Shown: positions 11,455 to 20,281, numbered from the stretch's first letter. The stretch is DNA of 64,000 bases from JALYZC01 sp963725645 (GCA_963725645.1 CAVRZD010000005.1:62001-126000), one strand, 5' to 3'. Notes: generated from the letters alone by a model not told the origin. A program made the numbers and translations.

Positions 11455-12195
11455 ATGACGCACTTCTACGATCGGATCGGCGGCGGCTACACGGCCACGC
11501 GCCGCGCGGATCCCCGCATCGCGGCGCGGATCCATGCGGCGCTCGGCGACGCCCGCACGGTGGTCAACGTCGGCGCCGGGACTGGCTCCTACGAGCCGCG
11601 CGACCGCGACGTCGTCGCCGTCGAGCCCTCGGAGCGGATGATCGAGCAACGCCCGCCCGGCTCGGCGCGGGTCGTGCGCGCCCTCGCGGAGGACCTTCCG
11701 TTCGCGGACGGCGCCTTCGACGCGTCGATGGCCGTGCTCACCGACCACCACTGGAGCGACCGCGCGCGCGGCCTGCGGGAGCTGCGCCGGGTCGCGTGCC
11801 GGCGCGCGGTCGTGTTCACCTTCGACCCCTCCCGGGTCGGGGACTCGTGGCTGGTCCGCGACTTCCTGCCGGGCTTCCGCGCGCTCCCCGGCATGGCGCT
11901 GGAGGAGATCGCCGAGCATCTGGGCGCGACGGAGGTCCGGGCCGTCCCGGTCCCGGCCGACTGCCGGGACGGCTTCTTCCACGCCTACTGGGCCCGGCCG
12001 CACGCCTACCTGGACCCGGCCGTGCGCGGCAACATCTCCGTCTTCGCACGCCGGCCGGCCGCCGAGGTCGACGCCGCCGTGGAACGGCTTCGCCACGACC
12101 TGGACACGGGCGCCTGGGCGGCGCGCAACGCCGCGATCCTCGAGCGCGAGGAGATGGACCTGGGGTACCGGCTGCTGATCGCCGAGGTCGCCTGA
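11455..12195 (+). CDS. Class I SAM-dependent methyltransferase
   Basis: A 246-residue methyltransferase of the UbiE/type 11 kind. FYDRIGGGYTATRRADPRIA is the usual opening, VVNVGAGTGSYEP is motif I, VVAVEPSERMI the acidic ribose-binding strand, and LAEDLPFADGAFDASMAVLT motif II-III. The substrate is unknown. ATG 11455 is preferred over ATG 11446 because GGAG at 11441-11444 is then spaced 10 bases away. It stands alone between prmA and a convergent hydrolase gene. Confidence 0.85.
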   Translation: MTHFYDRIGGGYTATRRADPRIAARIHAALGDARTVVNVGAGTGSYEPRDRDVVAVEPSERMIEQRPPGSARVVRALAEDLPFADGAFDASMAVLTDHHWSDRARGLRELRRVACRRAVVFTFDPSRVGDSWLVRDFLPGFRALPGMALEEIAEHLGATEVRAVPVPADCRDGFFHAYWARPHAYLDPAVRGNISVFARRPAAEVDAAVERLRHDLDTGAWAARNAAILEREEMDLGYRLLIAEVA

Positions 12196-12208
12196 TCGGC
12201 GTGGCGAC

Positions 12209-13111
12209 TCAGGCCGCGCGGGCGGGGTCGCGCTGCTCCGCGCAGGCGGCGTTCTCGACGATCGCGTCGATGACCCGCGGCCAGGCCCCGCGCGGGAGGT
12301 CGTGGCCCATGCCCTCGATCACCAGCAGGCGCGCGCCGGGGACGGCGCGGGCGGTCGCGCGTCCGCCCGACGGCCTGACGAGGCGGTCCGCCGTGCCGTG
12401 GACCACCAGCGTCGGCGCCGTGACAAGGCGGAGTTCGAGTGTGCGGTTACCCGACGCGACGATCCCGCCGAGCTGGCGTGCGGTGCTGGTCGCGTCGGCG
12501 CCGCGGTCGAAGCTCAGCTCGGCCATGGCGCGCAGCCATTCGTCGTCCGTGGGGAAGCCCGGCGAGCCGATGGCGTGGAAGACCGCGACGATCCGCTCGA
12601 CGAACGCCTCCTTGCCCGCCTTCGGCCGGCGAAGCAGATAGGGCCACAGGCGGACCGCGGCCTGGCCCGACCAGCGGCTGCCGGTGTTGGACATGATCGA
12701 CGTGAGCGACAGCACCCGATCGGGATGCTGCACCGCGAGCGTCTGCGCGATCATCCCGCCCATCGAGGCGCCGATGACGTGGGCGGCCGCGATCCCCAGC
12801 GCGTCGAGCAGACCGGCCGCGTCGTCGGCCATGTCGGTGAGCGTGTAGGGCGGGTTCGGGATGCGCCGCCGCACGAGCTGTCCGGGCGTCGGCGGCCGCA
12901 CGGAGTCGAAGTGCGTCGATCGCCCCGAGTCGCGATTGTCGTAGCGGATGACGAAGAAGCCCCGCGCGACCAGCGCGCGGCAGAAGCCCTCGTGCCAGCC
13001 GATCATCTGCGTCCCCAGGCCCATGATCAGGAGCATGGCCGGGTCGGCGGGATCGCCGAACGTCTCGTAGCAGAGCTCGACGTCGCCGACGGAGGTGAAC
13101 CGTTCCTCCAT
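12209..13111 (-). CDS. Alpha/beta-fold hydrolase
   Basis: A 300-residue alpha/beta hydrolase. The nucleophile elbow is GASMGG with the catalytic Ser, the acid is in VVHGTADRLVRP and the histidine in IEGMGHDLP; the oxyanion region is MLLIMGLGTQMIGWHEGFC. The pattern is that of esterases related to aclacinomycin methylesterase (RdmC-like); no substrate can be named. A -10-like TAAAGT lies about 10 bases upstream of the ATG on the minus strand. Convergent with the methyltransferase gene. Confidence 0.85.
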   Translation of the reverse strand: MEERFTSVGDVELCYETFGDPADPAMLLIMGLGTQMIGWHEGFCRALVARGFFVIRYDNRDSGRSTHFDSVRPPTPGQLVRRRIPNPPYTLTDMADDAAGLLDALGIAAAHVIGASMGGMIAQTLAVQHPDRVLSLTSIMSNTGSRWSGQAAVRLWPYLLRRPKAGKEAFVERIVAVFHAIGSPGFPTDDEWLRAMAELSFDRGADATSTARQLGGIVASGNRTLELRLVTAPTLVVHGTADRLVRPSGGRATARAVPGARLLVIEGMGHDLPRGAWPRVIDAIVENAACAEQRDPARAA

Positions 13112-13155
13112 GTGGCGCCAACTTTAGTCGGGATCGCCGCGCGGCCCTCGGACGA

Positions 13156-13686
13156 TCACGCGGGGTCGAGCTGCGCCTTGGCCAGACCGCCGAGGGTCTT
13201 GAACGTGTGCCCGCGCGGGTTGGTGCCCGCGACGAGGTGGACCTCCACCTGCGGGCCCGGGCTGATCGCAAAGCTCGTCAGCGTCAGCACGCGCCGCCCG
13301 CCGACGAGCCGCACGACCGTGGCCGTGCCGCGGCCGTCGTGGGCGAGCGACTCGACCGGGCCGCGCTCGAGCGCGACGTTCCGCGGCGCCGCCCGGCCGC
13401 GGGCTGCACGTGGCTGGCCGGCGTACCTGTGGCGACGCGCTCGTGCACGGTCGTGGAGCGGATCGAGGTCCAGTAGAAGAGGAAGCTCACCGCCAGCGCG
13501 GTCACGACGAACGTTGCACGGACCGGCAGCTTGAGGTCGCGCCGGCGCTTCGTCACGCGCGCGAACGCGAGGCTGGCGACGACGAACCAGGCCACGCCGA
13601 AGCCGATCGAGACCCAGTAGCTCCTGGCCGCCACCGACCGGCGTGGGGCTCGCGCCGAGCGGAGCCGTCTGCGCGGAGGGCGTCAT
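13156..13686 (-). CDS. Membrane-anchored DM13-domain protein, reading frame broken
   Basis: Joined frames give about 176 residues: an N-terminal segment starting MTPSAQTAPLG, two hydrophobic helices (WVSIGFGVAWFVVASLAFA and ATFVVTALAVSFLFYW), then an extracytoplasmic DM13 domain with GTATVVRLVGGRRVLTLTSF and GPQVEVHLVAGTNP. DM13 domains are thought to take part in redox chemistry; the function here is unknown. Frame breaks are an extra G near 13636 (codon boundary GTC|G|GTG) and a missing base near 13396. GTG at 13634 would be an internal start if the first break is real. Confidence 0.65.
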   Translation of the reverse strand: MTPSAQTAPLGASPTPVGGGQELLGLDRLRRGLVRRRQPRVRARDEAPARPQAAGPCNVRRDRAGGELPLLLDLDPLHDRARARRHRYAGQPRAARGRAAPRNVALERGPVESLAHDGRGTATVVRLVGGRRVLTLTSFAISPGPQVEVHLVAGTNPRGHTFKTLGGLAKAQLDPA

Positions 13687-13762
13687 ACGGGTTCCGTCGC
13701 GCGGGACCGGGACGCGTGACGGCGCGGACCGCGGCGCGGTCCGCGCCTATCGCGGAGTGGCG

Positions 13763-13963
13763 CTACGCCAGGGCGCCGCCCGGGACCTCCTCCTTCATCG
13801 CCTTGCGGATCTCCTCCCGGAGCTCCGGCGTGTCCTCGTGCTTGTGCGCGGTGACCGCGTGCGTCGCGGCCGCCTCGACGAGGTGCTCTTCGCTGCCGGC
13901 CATCGCGAGATCGCAGTTGTTCTCGCTCGGCATCTCGCGACAGTCGACGTAGTAGCGCGTCAT
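13763..13963 (-). CDS. DUF1059 family small protein
   Basis: A 66-residue protein with the DUF1059 pattern: a short strand YYVDCREMPSENNCDLAMAG containing two cysteines, then SEEHLVEAAATHAVTAHKH with conserved histidines and an acidic-basic C-terminal helix. The function of the family is unknown. It is a single gene between the DM13 protein and the flavodoxin-like gene, all on the minus strand. Confidence 0.8.
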   Translation of the reverse strand: MTRYYVDCREMPSENNCDLAMAGSEEHLVEAAATHAVTAHKHEDTPELREEIRKAMKEEVPGGALA

Positions 13964-14035
13964 CGCTCTCCCCTCGCTTCGGTGTGGTTGGGGATGTGTT
14001 CTACGCCCCTGCGAGGGCCGCGGTCAAGGGGCGAT

Positions 14036-14782
14036 TCAGCGCCCGGGTTTGAGCCCTTTCCACCAGCGGCGGGCCCGACCGCCGTCGCCCTCCATGATCG
14101 ACGGGACCATGCGCTTCTCCTGGCCCGGCGCCATGTCGGCCATCGCGCTCATCATCGGCATGGGCACGGTGTTCCCCTCCGGCGGAATCGGGTTGGCCTT
14201 GAGGATGCGGGCCATGTGGACGACGTTGTGCGCCATCCAGCCCGCGGTCTTGAGCGTGTAGGGGTGCTCGGCGCCGCCGGCGTCGAGAAAGGAGGGGCCC
14301 GGCCCGGCGTCGCCGACCCAGTAGGTGTCGGCGTTGGGCGGGATGGTGAAGCCGAGGTGGGTGAGGTTGAAGACGGTGGTCTCGGCCGCCGCGTGGGCGC
14401 CGTCCTCGTTGCCGGTCACGACCACGCCGCCGACCTTGTTGTACATGGGGTACTGGCCGACGTCGTTGGTCACGTTGTACGTCCCGTCGAGGCGCTCGAT
14501 CACCATCTGGGAAACGCTGTTGCGCACCCCGAACCAGATCGACATGCCGACGATGAGGATGTCGGCGGCGAGGATCTTCTCGAGGATCTGCGGCCACTCG
14601 TCGCCGTCGCCGAGGTCGGAGTCGACGCCGAAGGGGATGTTGAAGTCGACCGGCCGAATCACCTCGGTCTCGACGTCGAGGTCGTGCAGGTGGCCGATGA
14701 CGATGTCCATGAGGCCCTGGGTGTGCGAGGGCTCGGGCGACTTCTTCAGGGTGCAGTTGAGCAGGACGGCCTTCAGCGTCAT
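14036..14782 (-). CDS. Flavodoxin-like NAD(P)H-dependent FMN reductase family protein
   Basis: A 248-residue flavodoxin-fold protein. The N-terminal LKAVLLNCTLKKSPEPSHTQ forms the FMN phosphate loop, ADILIVGMSIWFGVRNSVSQM the second flavin loop, and GGVVVTGNEDGAH the third. Members are NAD(P)H:quinone or FMN reductases; the substrate is unknown. Divergent from a cation/proton antiporter gene, with a perfect 8-base inverted repeat between the two starts, so shared control is likely. Confidence 0.8.
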   Translation of the reverse strand: MTLKAVLLNCTLKKSPEPSHTQGLMDIVIGHLHDLDVETEVIRPVDFNIPFGVDSDLGDGDEWPQILEKILAADILIVGMSIWFGVRNSVSQMVIERLDGTYNVTNDVGQYPMYNKVGGVVVTGNEDGAHAAAETTVFNLTHLGFTIPPNADTYWVGDAGPGPSFLDAGGAEHPYTLKTAGWMAHNVVHMARILKANPIPPEGNTVPMPMMSAMADMAPGQEKRMVPSIMEGDGGRARRWWKGLKPGR

Positions 14783-14836
14783 GTGTCTCCTCCGCGATTC
14801 GGGGGTCGATCAGCCGTGAGTCGTACACGGCCGCTT

Positions 14837-14857
14837 GGCGTTACATCCCGTAACGCC
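14837..14857. promoter_or_regulatory. Perfect inverted repeat, probable operator
   Basis: Arms GGCGTTAC and GTAACGCC separated by ATCCC lie in the 104-base gap between the divergent flavodoxin-like and antiporter genes. Both arms match without error. The size fits a dimeric repressor; no regulator gene is adjacent. Confidence 0.6.
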
Positions 14858-14886
14858 CGAGTCGGTTGGTACGACTGACGGCCAGC

Positions 14887-16167
14887 GTGCCAGAGATCCA
14901 CTTCTCCAACCTCCTGATCGTCGTGGTCGTCGCCTTCGCCGCGCCGCTGGCGCTCGGGTTCTTCCCGCGGCTGCGGCTTCCCGCCGTCGTCCTCGAGATC
15001 GTGCTGGGCATCGTGATCGGCCCCTCGGGCCTCGGCTGGGTCGAGATCGACCTGCCGATCCAGATCCTCTCCCTGATCGGGCTCGCGTTCCTGCTGTTCC
15101 TGGCCGGCCTGGAGATCGACGTCCAGCGCCTGCGCGGTCGCGTGCTCCGCGTCACCGCGCTGGGCTTCGCCGTCTCGTTCGTGATCGGGATCGTCGCGGG
15201 CCTCGCCCTGCAGGCCGGCGACTTCGTCAAGTCGCCGCTGTTCATCGCGATCGTGCTCGTCTCCACCTCACTGGGCGTGATCGTCCCGGTGCTCAAGGAC
15301 TCCGGCAACATCGGCTCGGACTTCGGACAGCTCGTGATCGCAGCGTCCTCGATCGCCGACTTCGGCGCGATCATCCTCCTGTCGCTGTTCTTCTCGGGCG
15401 AGGGCTCGACCGACACGACCGGGAAGGTCATCCTGCTCGGAGTCTTCGGCCTGGTCGTCGCGCTCATCGGCCTGGCGATCGCGGGCTTCGAGCGCTGGCG
15501 CGGCCTGTCGCGCGTGCTCGTGCGCCTGCAGGACACGACCGCGCAGATCCGCGTGCGGGGCGCCTTCGTGCTGCTGATCGGGTTCGTGGCGCTGGCCGAG
15601 AACGTCGGGCTCGAGGTCATCCTCGGCGCCTTCGCCGCCGGCGCGGTCCTGTCGCTCATCGACCGCGACGAACGGATGACCCACCCTGAGTTCCGGCTCA
15701 AGCTCGAGGCCGCCGGATTCGGCATCTTCATCCCGGTGTTCTTCGTGACCAGCGGCCTGCGCTTCGATCTCGACGCGCTCTTCTCGAGCGCGTCGACCGT
15801 CGCCCGGGTTCCGCTGTTCCTGCTCGCGCTGCTGCTCGTGCGCGGGCTGCCCGCGCTGCTCTACAGCGGACTGATCGGCCGCCGGCGGGCGCTGATCGCC
15901 GGACTTCTGCAGGCCACGTCGCTCCCGTTCATCGTCGCGGCGACGCAGATCGGCGTGTCCCTGGGCGTGGTGACGAAGGCCAGCGCGGCGGGACTCATCG
16001 CCGCGGGGCTGCTGTCCGTCATCATCTTCCCGGCAACCGGGCTGAGCCTGCTGCGGCGTGGCGGACCTGCTCGGCCCGACAGGGAGGAGACTCCGACCCC
16101 AGTCATGCCAGTGGTGACCGTCGAAGACCGCGCCCTATGCCGCGCGGGCACCGGGGCGAGCTCGTGA
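14887..16167 (+). CDS. CPA2-family cation/proton antiporter
   Basis: A 426-residue protein of about twelve hydrophobic helices, typical of Na+/H+ exchanger-like (CPA2) proteins. Visible are VVLEIVLGIVIGPSGLG (second helix), FLLFLAGLEIDVQRLRG (third helix with the conserved FLAGLEID), SSIADFGAIILLS with the aspartate expected in the ion path, LGAFAAGAVLSL and FFVTSGLRFDLDAL. No C-terminal TrkA domain. GTG 14887 is chosen because the upstream TTG at 14866 adds only a short non-family tail. Its TGA overlaps the GTG of the molybdoenzyme gene, so the two are likely co-transcribed. Confidence 0.85.
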   Translation: MPEIHFSNLLIVVVVAFAAPLALGFFPRLRLPAVVLEIVLGIVIGPSGLGWVEIDLPIQILSLIGLAFLLFLAGLEIDVQRLRGRVLRVTALGFAVSFVIGIVAGLALQAGDFVKSPLFIAIVLVSTSLGVIVPVLKDSGNIGSDFGQLVIAASSIADFGAIILLSLFFSGEGSTDTTGKVILLGVFGLVVALIGLAIAGFERWRGLSRVLVRLQDTTAQIRVRGAFVLLIGFVALAENVGLEVILGAFAAGAVLSLIDRDERMTHPEFRLKLEAAGFGIFIPVFFVTSGLRFDLDALFSSASTVARVPLFLLALLLVRGLPALLYSGLIGRRRALIAGLLQATSLPFIVAATQIGVSLGVVTKASAAGLIAAGLLSVIIFPATGLSLLRRGGPARPDREETPTPVMPVVTVEDRALCRAGTGASS

Positions 16168-16775
16168 CCCCGATCAGCCGCGGCTTTCGCCGGCGCCACG
16201 CCGCCGCCGACCCGCAGCAGGCGGACCGCGTGCCGCCGGGCCAGCACGTGGTCGGCGACTTTCCGGTGCTCTCGGCGGGGCCGACGCCGCACACCCCCGT
16301 CGAGGAGTGGAGCCTCCAGATCGACGGGGAGATCGACGCGCCGCGCCGCTGGAGCTGGCAGGAGTTCCGCGCGCTGCCGACCGAGACGTTCACGACCGAC
16401 ATCCACTGCGTGACCTCGTGGTCGAAGCTCGGCACGAGCTGGACCGGCGTGTCTCTGGACACCCTCCTGGACGGCGTCCAGACCGAGGCGGAGTTCGTCC
16501 TCGGCATCTGCGACGGCGGCTACGACACCAACCTCCCGCTCGACGACGTCACCGGCGGGAAGGCCTGGATCGCGTTCGACTACGACGGCGCGCCGCTCGA
16601 GCCCGAGCACGGCGGCCCGGCGCGGCTGCTCGTCCCGCACCTGTACCTGTGGAAGAGCGCGAAGTGGATCCGGAGGCTCGTGCTGATGGACGCGGACCAG
16701 CCGGGCTTCTGGGAGTCCAACGGGTACCACAACCGCGGCGATCCATGGCGTGAGCAGCGCTACTGGGGCGACTGA
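16164..16775 (+). CDS. Molybdopterin-dependent oxidoreductase (sulfite-oxidase fold)
   Basis: A 203-residue single-domain enzyme of the sulfite-oxidase/YedY molybdopterin fold. EEWSLQIDGEIDAPRRWSWQ begins the domain, and TDIHCVTSWSKLGTSWTGV holds the cysteine that ligates Mo; GPARLLVPHLYLWKSAKWIR closes it. There is no haem or signal peptide, so it is probably cytoplasmic. GTG 16164 overlaps the antiporter stop (GTGA); the ATG at 16137 is an alternative. Its 3' end overlaps the reductase gene, the presumed electron partner. Confidence 0.85.
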   Translation: MTPISRGFRRRHAAADPQQADRVPPGQHVVGDFPVLSAGPTPHTPVEEWSLQIDGEIDAPRRWSWQEFRALPTETFTTDIHCVTSWSKLGTSWTGVSLDTLLDGVQTEAEFVLGICDGGYDTNLPLDDVTGGKAWIAFDYDGAPLEPEHGGPARLLVPHLYLWKSAKWIRRLVLMDADQPGFWESNGYHNRGDPWREQRYWGD

Positions 16776-17532
16776 GGCGCCGGGGGTCCGCAGCTCCGCC
16801 GCGTGGCGGGTGGCGGAGCTCGCCGAGCGGCGGGCGGAGACCGCGAGTGCCGCGACCCTCGTCTTCGACGCGGGCGACTGGCCGGGGCACCGCGCCGGCC
16901 AGCATGTCGACGTGCGCCTGACCGCGGACGATGGCTACCAGGCGCAGCGCAGCTACTCGATCGCCTCGGCGCCGGAGGAGGGGAGGGTCGCGCTGACCGT
17001 GGAGCGGATCGCCGACGGCGAGGTCTCGCCCTACCTGGTCGACGACATGCGTCCCGGCGACGTGCTCGAGCTCCGCGGCCCGATCGGCGGCTGGTTCGTG
17101 TGGGACGCCCACGAGGGCGGCCCGCTGCTGCTCGTCGCGGGCGGCTCGGGGCTCGTGCCGCTGATGGCGATGCTGCGCCACCGGCACGCCGTCGCGAGCC
17201 ATGTCCCGGCCCGGCTGCTGGTGTCCGCGCGCGCGGCCGACGACGTGCTGTACTCGGCCGAGTTGGCGGAGCTGGCGGAGGCCGACGACGGCTTCGAGCT
17301 GCTGGCGACGTTGACCCGTGAGGCACCGCCGGGCTGGACGGGCTTCACGCGCCGCGTGGATCGCGAGATGCTCGCGGAGGTCGCATGGGACCCCGGCGAG
17401 CTCGCGCGCACCTACGTGTGCGGACCGACGGGGTTCGTCGAGGCGACCGCCGAGGCGCTCGTGGGGCTCGGACACGATCCCGCGCTCGTCAGGACCGAGC
17501 GCTTCGGCCCGACCGGAGGGAGCGAGACGTGA
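16750..17532 (+). CDS. Ferredoxin/flavodoxin reductase-type FAD/NAD(P) oxidoreductase
   Basis: A 260-residue FNR-family reductase. An FAD barrel with SYSIASAPEE (RxYS-type FAD motif) and a GPIGGWFVWD flavin loop is followed by the NAD(P)-binding half with LLLVAGGSGLVPLMAMLRH and the C-terminal YVCGPTGFVEA. No iron-sulfur domain is present. Start GTG 16750 overlaps the preceding gene by 26 bases; the next gene starts inside its stop codon. The operon suggests that it passes NAD(P)H electrons to or from the molybdoenzyme (inference). Confidence 0.85.
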   Translation: MSSATGATEAPGVRSSAAWRVAELAERRAETASAATLVFDAGDWPGHRAGQHVDVRLTADDGYQAQRSYSIASAPEEGRVALTVERIADGEVSPYLVDDMRPGDVLELRGPIGGWFVWDAHEGGPLLLVAGGSGLVPLMAMLRHRHAVASHVPARLLVSARAADDVLYSAELAELAEADDGFELLATLTREAPPGWTGFTRRVDREMLAEVAWDPGELARTYVCGPTGFVEATAEALVGLGHDPALVRTERFGPTGGSET

Positions 17533-17801
17533 ACGAAGCCGACCTGCGCCTCGACGGCAACGCCGCCGCCGGGCTGCTCACCGAGGTGTTCGCCGTCGAG
17601 ATGACGGCGGCGATCGGGACGTGCGCCCACTGCGGCGCGGCGAACGCCATCGGCGCCGTGCAGCTGTACGCCCACGCGCCGGGTGCCGTCCTCCGATGCC
17701 CGGACTGCACGGGCGTGCTCATGACGATCGTCCGCACCCGCGACCGTTTGCACGTCGACCTCAGCGGGACGCGCCGGTTCGAGCTGGCGGCTCCGGGCTA
17801 G
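17529..17801 (+). CDS. DUF6510 family protein with a zinc-ribbon-like CxxC pair
   Basis: A 90-residue protein with CAHCGAAN and CPDCTG, two CxxC knuckles about 30 residues apart as in a rubredoxin-like or zinc-ribbon site. It matches the DUF6510 type that accompanies molybdoenzyme-reductase pairs. Function unknown; an electron carrier or metal-bound adaptor is possible. GTG 17529 overlaps the reductase TGA (GTGA), completing a three-gene unit. Confidence 0.75.
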   Translation: MNEADLRLDGNAAAGLLTEVFAVEMTAAIGTCAHCGAANAIGAVQLYAHAPGAVLRCPDCTGVLMTIVRTRDRLHVDLSGTRRFELAAPG

Positions 17802-17910
17802 GCGTACCGCGCCCCCACGGTGGTTGTCATCCTTGCTCCTCCCTTGGAATGGGGTCCCGAGCGGGTACCCGGGTGAGGGGCGTGAAGACGGGCTCGCGAA
17901 AGGACGATCG

Positions 17911-18393
17911 ATGAGCGGACCGGCACCGCATCCGAGCTTTGCCCGGGCGCTGGCGGACAGCGGCCTGAACGTCGACGTGCGGGGCTTCCCGGAATCGACC
18001 CGGACCGCTGCCGAGGCGGCGTCGGCGATCGGCTGCGACGTCGCCCAGATCGTCAAGTCCCTTGTCTTCGACGCGGGCGGAACGCCGACGATGGTCCTCG
18101 TCGACGGAGCGTCGCGCGTCGACGAGACGGGCCTGGCCCGCCAGGTCGGCGTGGATGCGGTGCGCCGCGCGGACCCGGACGCGGTCCGGGCGGCCACCGG
18201 GTACGCGATCGGCGGCGTCCCGCCGTTCGGGCACGTCACGCGCCTGCCGGTGCTCGTCGACCGGGGACTGCTGGAGCACGATGTCGTCTGGGCGGCGGCG
18301 GGAACGCCCAACACCGTCTTCGCCGTCGCCCCGAGCGCGCTCGTCGAGGCCGCCGGCGCCACGGTCGTCGACGGCCTGGCCACCGGGGCGTGA
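17911..18393 (+). CDS. YbaK/EbsC-family aminoacyl-tRNA deacylase
   Basis: A 160-residue protein of the YbaK/ProX-type tRNA-editing family, which hydrolyses mischarged aminoacyl-tRNA such as Cys-tRNA(Pro). AAEAASAIGCDVAQIVKSLVF contains the conserved lysine, followed by VLVDGASRVDE, then the family GYAIGGVPPFGH and AAAGTPNTVFAVAP motifs. ATG 17911 is preferred over the upstream in-frame start because AAAGGA lies about 8 bases before it. A strong hairpin lies just beyond the stop. Confidence 0.87.
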   Translation: MSGPAPHPSFARALADSGLNVDVRGFPESTRTAAEAASAIGCDVAQIVKSLVFDAGGTPTMVLVDGASRVDETGLARQVGVDAVRRADPDAVRAATGYAIGGVPPFGHVTRLPVLVDRGLLEHDVVWAAAGTPNTVFAVAPSALVEAAGATVVDGLATGA

Positions 18394-18403
18394 ACTCCCG
18401 CGA

Positions 18404-18442
18404 CGCGGCGATGGCCCTGGGGGGCCCGGGACCATCGCCGCG
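18404..18442. terminator. Strong hairpin between convergent genes
   Basis: An 11-base perfect stem CGCGGCGATGG / CCATCGCCGCG extended inside by CCC/GGG lies between the YbaK stop (18393) and the stop of the convergent ABC permease (18530). No U-tract follows, as is common in GC-rich actinobacteria; probably terminates both transcripts. Confidence 0.6.
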
Positions 18443-18529
18443 CCGATGTCCGCAACGATTGCGTCGCTCATCGAGACGAGCGACAGCGGCGAACGTCACG
18501 CTCGTGTCCGCTCGTGCGCGGCGCGCGCG

Positions 18530-19264
18530 CTAGGTGCGCCCGGTGTCGCGCCGGTAGGCGCGGGCCGCCACGAGGGTGAGCACCGCGGTCCAGGCGGCGA
18601 CGACGATCCAGCCGGTGGCGCCCCAGGCCGGCCCGCCGAGCGACAGGTGGCTGGCCTGGACCAGCCAGTAGGACGGCAGGCACTGCGCGATGTCGTGCAT
18701 CACGCCGTTGGTGATCGGGAACCAGGTCCCGCCCAGGAGCGCAAGCAGTGCGACACCGCCGCCCATCGCCGGGCCGATCGAGTCGGCCGTCAGCAGGTGC
18801 CCGGCCGCGATGCCGAGCGCCGCGAACGGGATCAGACCGACCAGGATCAGCCCGGTCATCTCCAGCCAGCGGTCCGCGGGGAGGCTCACGCCCAGGGCCG
18901 CGCCTGACGCATAGAGCGCGACGATCGTCAGCCCGGCCACGAGGTAGGCGGTGAGCACCTTGGTGCGCAGGTAGGCGCGCGGTCGCAGCGGCGTGATGCG
19001 CAGCTGCCGGTTCCAGCCGGCGTCGCGCTCGGCGGCGATCCGGCCGCCGGCGCTCAGCATCGCGCCCATCGTCCCGAACGACACCAGGCCGACCATGTAG
19101 TAGAGGGCGGCCGGGATCCCGGTGTTCGCGAAGTTCTGCACGTTCTTGTTGGGGCCGGCGATCACGAAGTACAGGATCAGCGGGAACGCGAGCGACAGGA
19201 TGAAGAAGCGCCGGTTGCGGATCGTGCGCAGCAGTTCGTAGCGGGTGTACGTCGCCGCGCTCAC
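18530..19264 (-). CDS. ABC-2 type transporter permease
   Basis: A 244-residue permease with six predicted helices. The N-terminal RYELLRTIRNRRFFILSLAF is the usual cytoplasmic lead into helix 1; RDAGWNRQLRITPLRPRAYL is the ABC-2 coupling region, and WFPITNGVMHDIAQCLPSYW the conserved extracellular loop and helix. Its start overlaps the stop of the ATPase gene upstream on the minus strand, so the two form one exporter. Drug, lipid or antibiotic export is typical of the family; the substrate is unknown. Confidence 0.87.
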   Translation of the reverse strand: MSAATYTRYELLRTIRNRRFFILSLAFPLILYFVIAGPNKNVQNFANTGIPAALYYMVGLVSFGTMGAMLSAGGRIAAERDAGWNRQLRITPLRPRAYLRTKVLTAYLVAGLTIVALYASGAALGVSLPADRWLEMTGLILVGLIPFAALGIAAGHLLTADSIGPAMGGGVALLALLGGTWFPITNGVMHDIAQCLPSYWLVQASHLSLGGPAWGATGWIVVAAWTAVLTLVAARAYRRDTGRT

Positions 19265-20212
19265 GCGGCCTCCTCCTCGCGCTCGGGGTCTTCCGCGACG
19301 GCCGTGAGCGCCACGAACGCCTCCTCGAGCCCGGCACCGGTGATCTCGATGTCATGGGCGTCGGGGTGGTGGGCGAGCAGCGCGCGGATCGCCGCGTCCG
19401 AATTGGCGCAGGTGAGCGCCACCGCCTCGCCGTGGCGCTCGGCCGCGTTCACGCCGGGCAGTCGCTCCAGCTCGGCGATGTCCGCGTGGGGGAGGGTCGC
19501 GCGGATCGTGCGGCCGCCCACCATGCCCTTGATCTCGGTCGTCGGGCCATCGGCGACGATCCTCCCGTGCGCCATCAGCACGGCCCGGTCGGCGTAGGCG
19601 TCCGCCTCCTCGAGGTAGTGGGTCGCGAACAGGATCGTCCGGTTGTGGGCCGCGAACTCACGCATCGTCTTCCAGAACGCCCGGCGTCCCTCGACGTCCA
19701 GGGCGACGGTCGGCTCGTCGAGCACCAGGAGCCCCGGGTTGCCCACGAGCGCGATCGCGAAGCGCACGCGCTGCGTCTCGCCGCCGGAGAGCTTCTGCGT
19801 GCGCTGGTCGGCGAGCCCGGCCGTTCCCGTCAACGCGAGGACGTCGTCGACGTCCAGCGGATCGGGATACAGCGAGGCCATCATCGCCGTCAGCTCGCGC
19901 ACCGTGAGGTCGCGGATCAGCCCGCCGGTCTGCAGCATCGCCCCGACGGCGCCCGCCTCGATCGCGCTTCGCCGGGGGTCTCCCGAACACCGACACCGTG
20001 CCGGCGTCGGGCGCGAGCAGCCCGAGCAGCATGTCGATCGTCGTCGACTTGCCCGCCCCGTTGGGTCCCAGCAGGGCGACCGTCTCGCCGGGGGCGACCG
20101 AGACGTCGACGTCGCGCACGGCGCGCACGGGCCCGTGCGGGCCCCGAAACGTCTTCGTCAGCCCCCGCATCCGAATCCCGGCGCCCCACTCGGTCGCGCT
20201 CGAACCAGTCAC
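19261..20212 (-). CDS. ABC transporter ATP-binding protein (exporter), one frame break
   Basis: A roughly 316-residue ATPase of the DrrA/CcmA type: Walker A GPNGAGKST, Q-loop region AMLQTGGLI, signature LSGGETQRV, Walker B LLVLDEPTVALD and the H-loop ATHYLEEAD, followed by a C-terminal regulatory segment. One extra base at 19963 (minus-strand codon boundary CGC|G|ATC) separates Walker A from the rest; without it the frame is continuous. GTG 20212 gives a short N-terminal extension; the domain begins at MRGLTKTF. Coupled by overlap to the permease gene. Confidence 0.85.
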
Positions 20213-20281
20213 CGGGAGGCTCTATACCCCGATCCGACGCCCCCCGAGCATGGCGGCGGAGCCGGGTGTGGTCCGCGCCGA

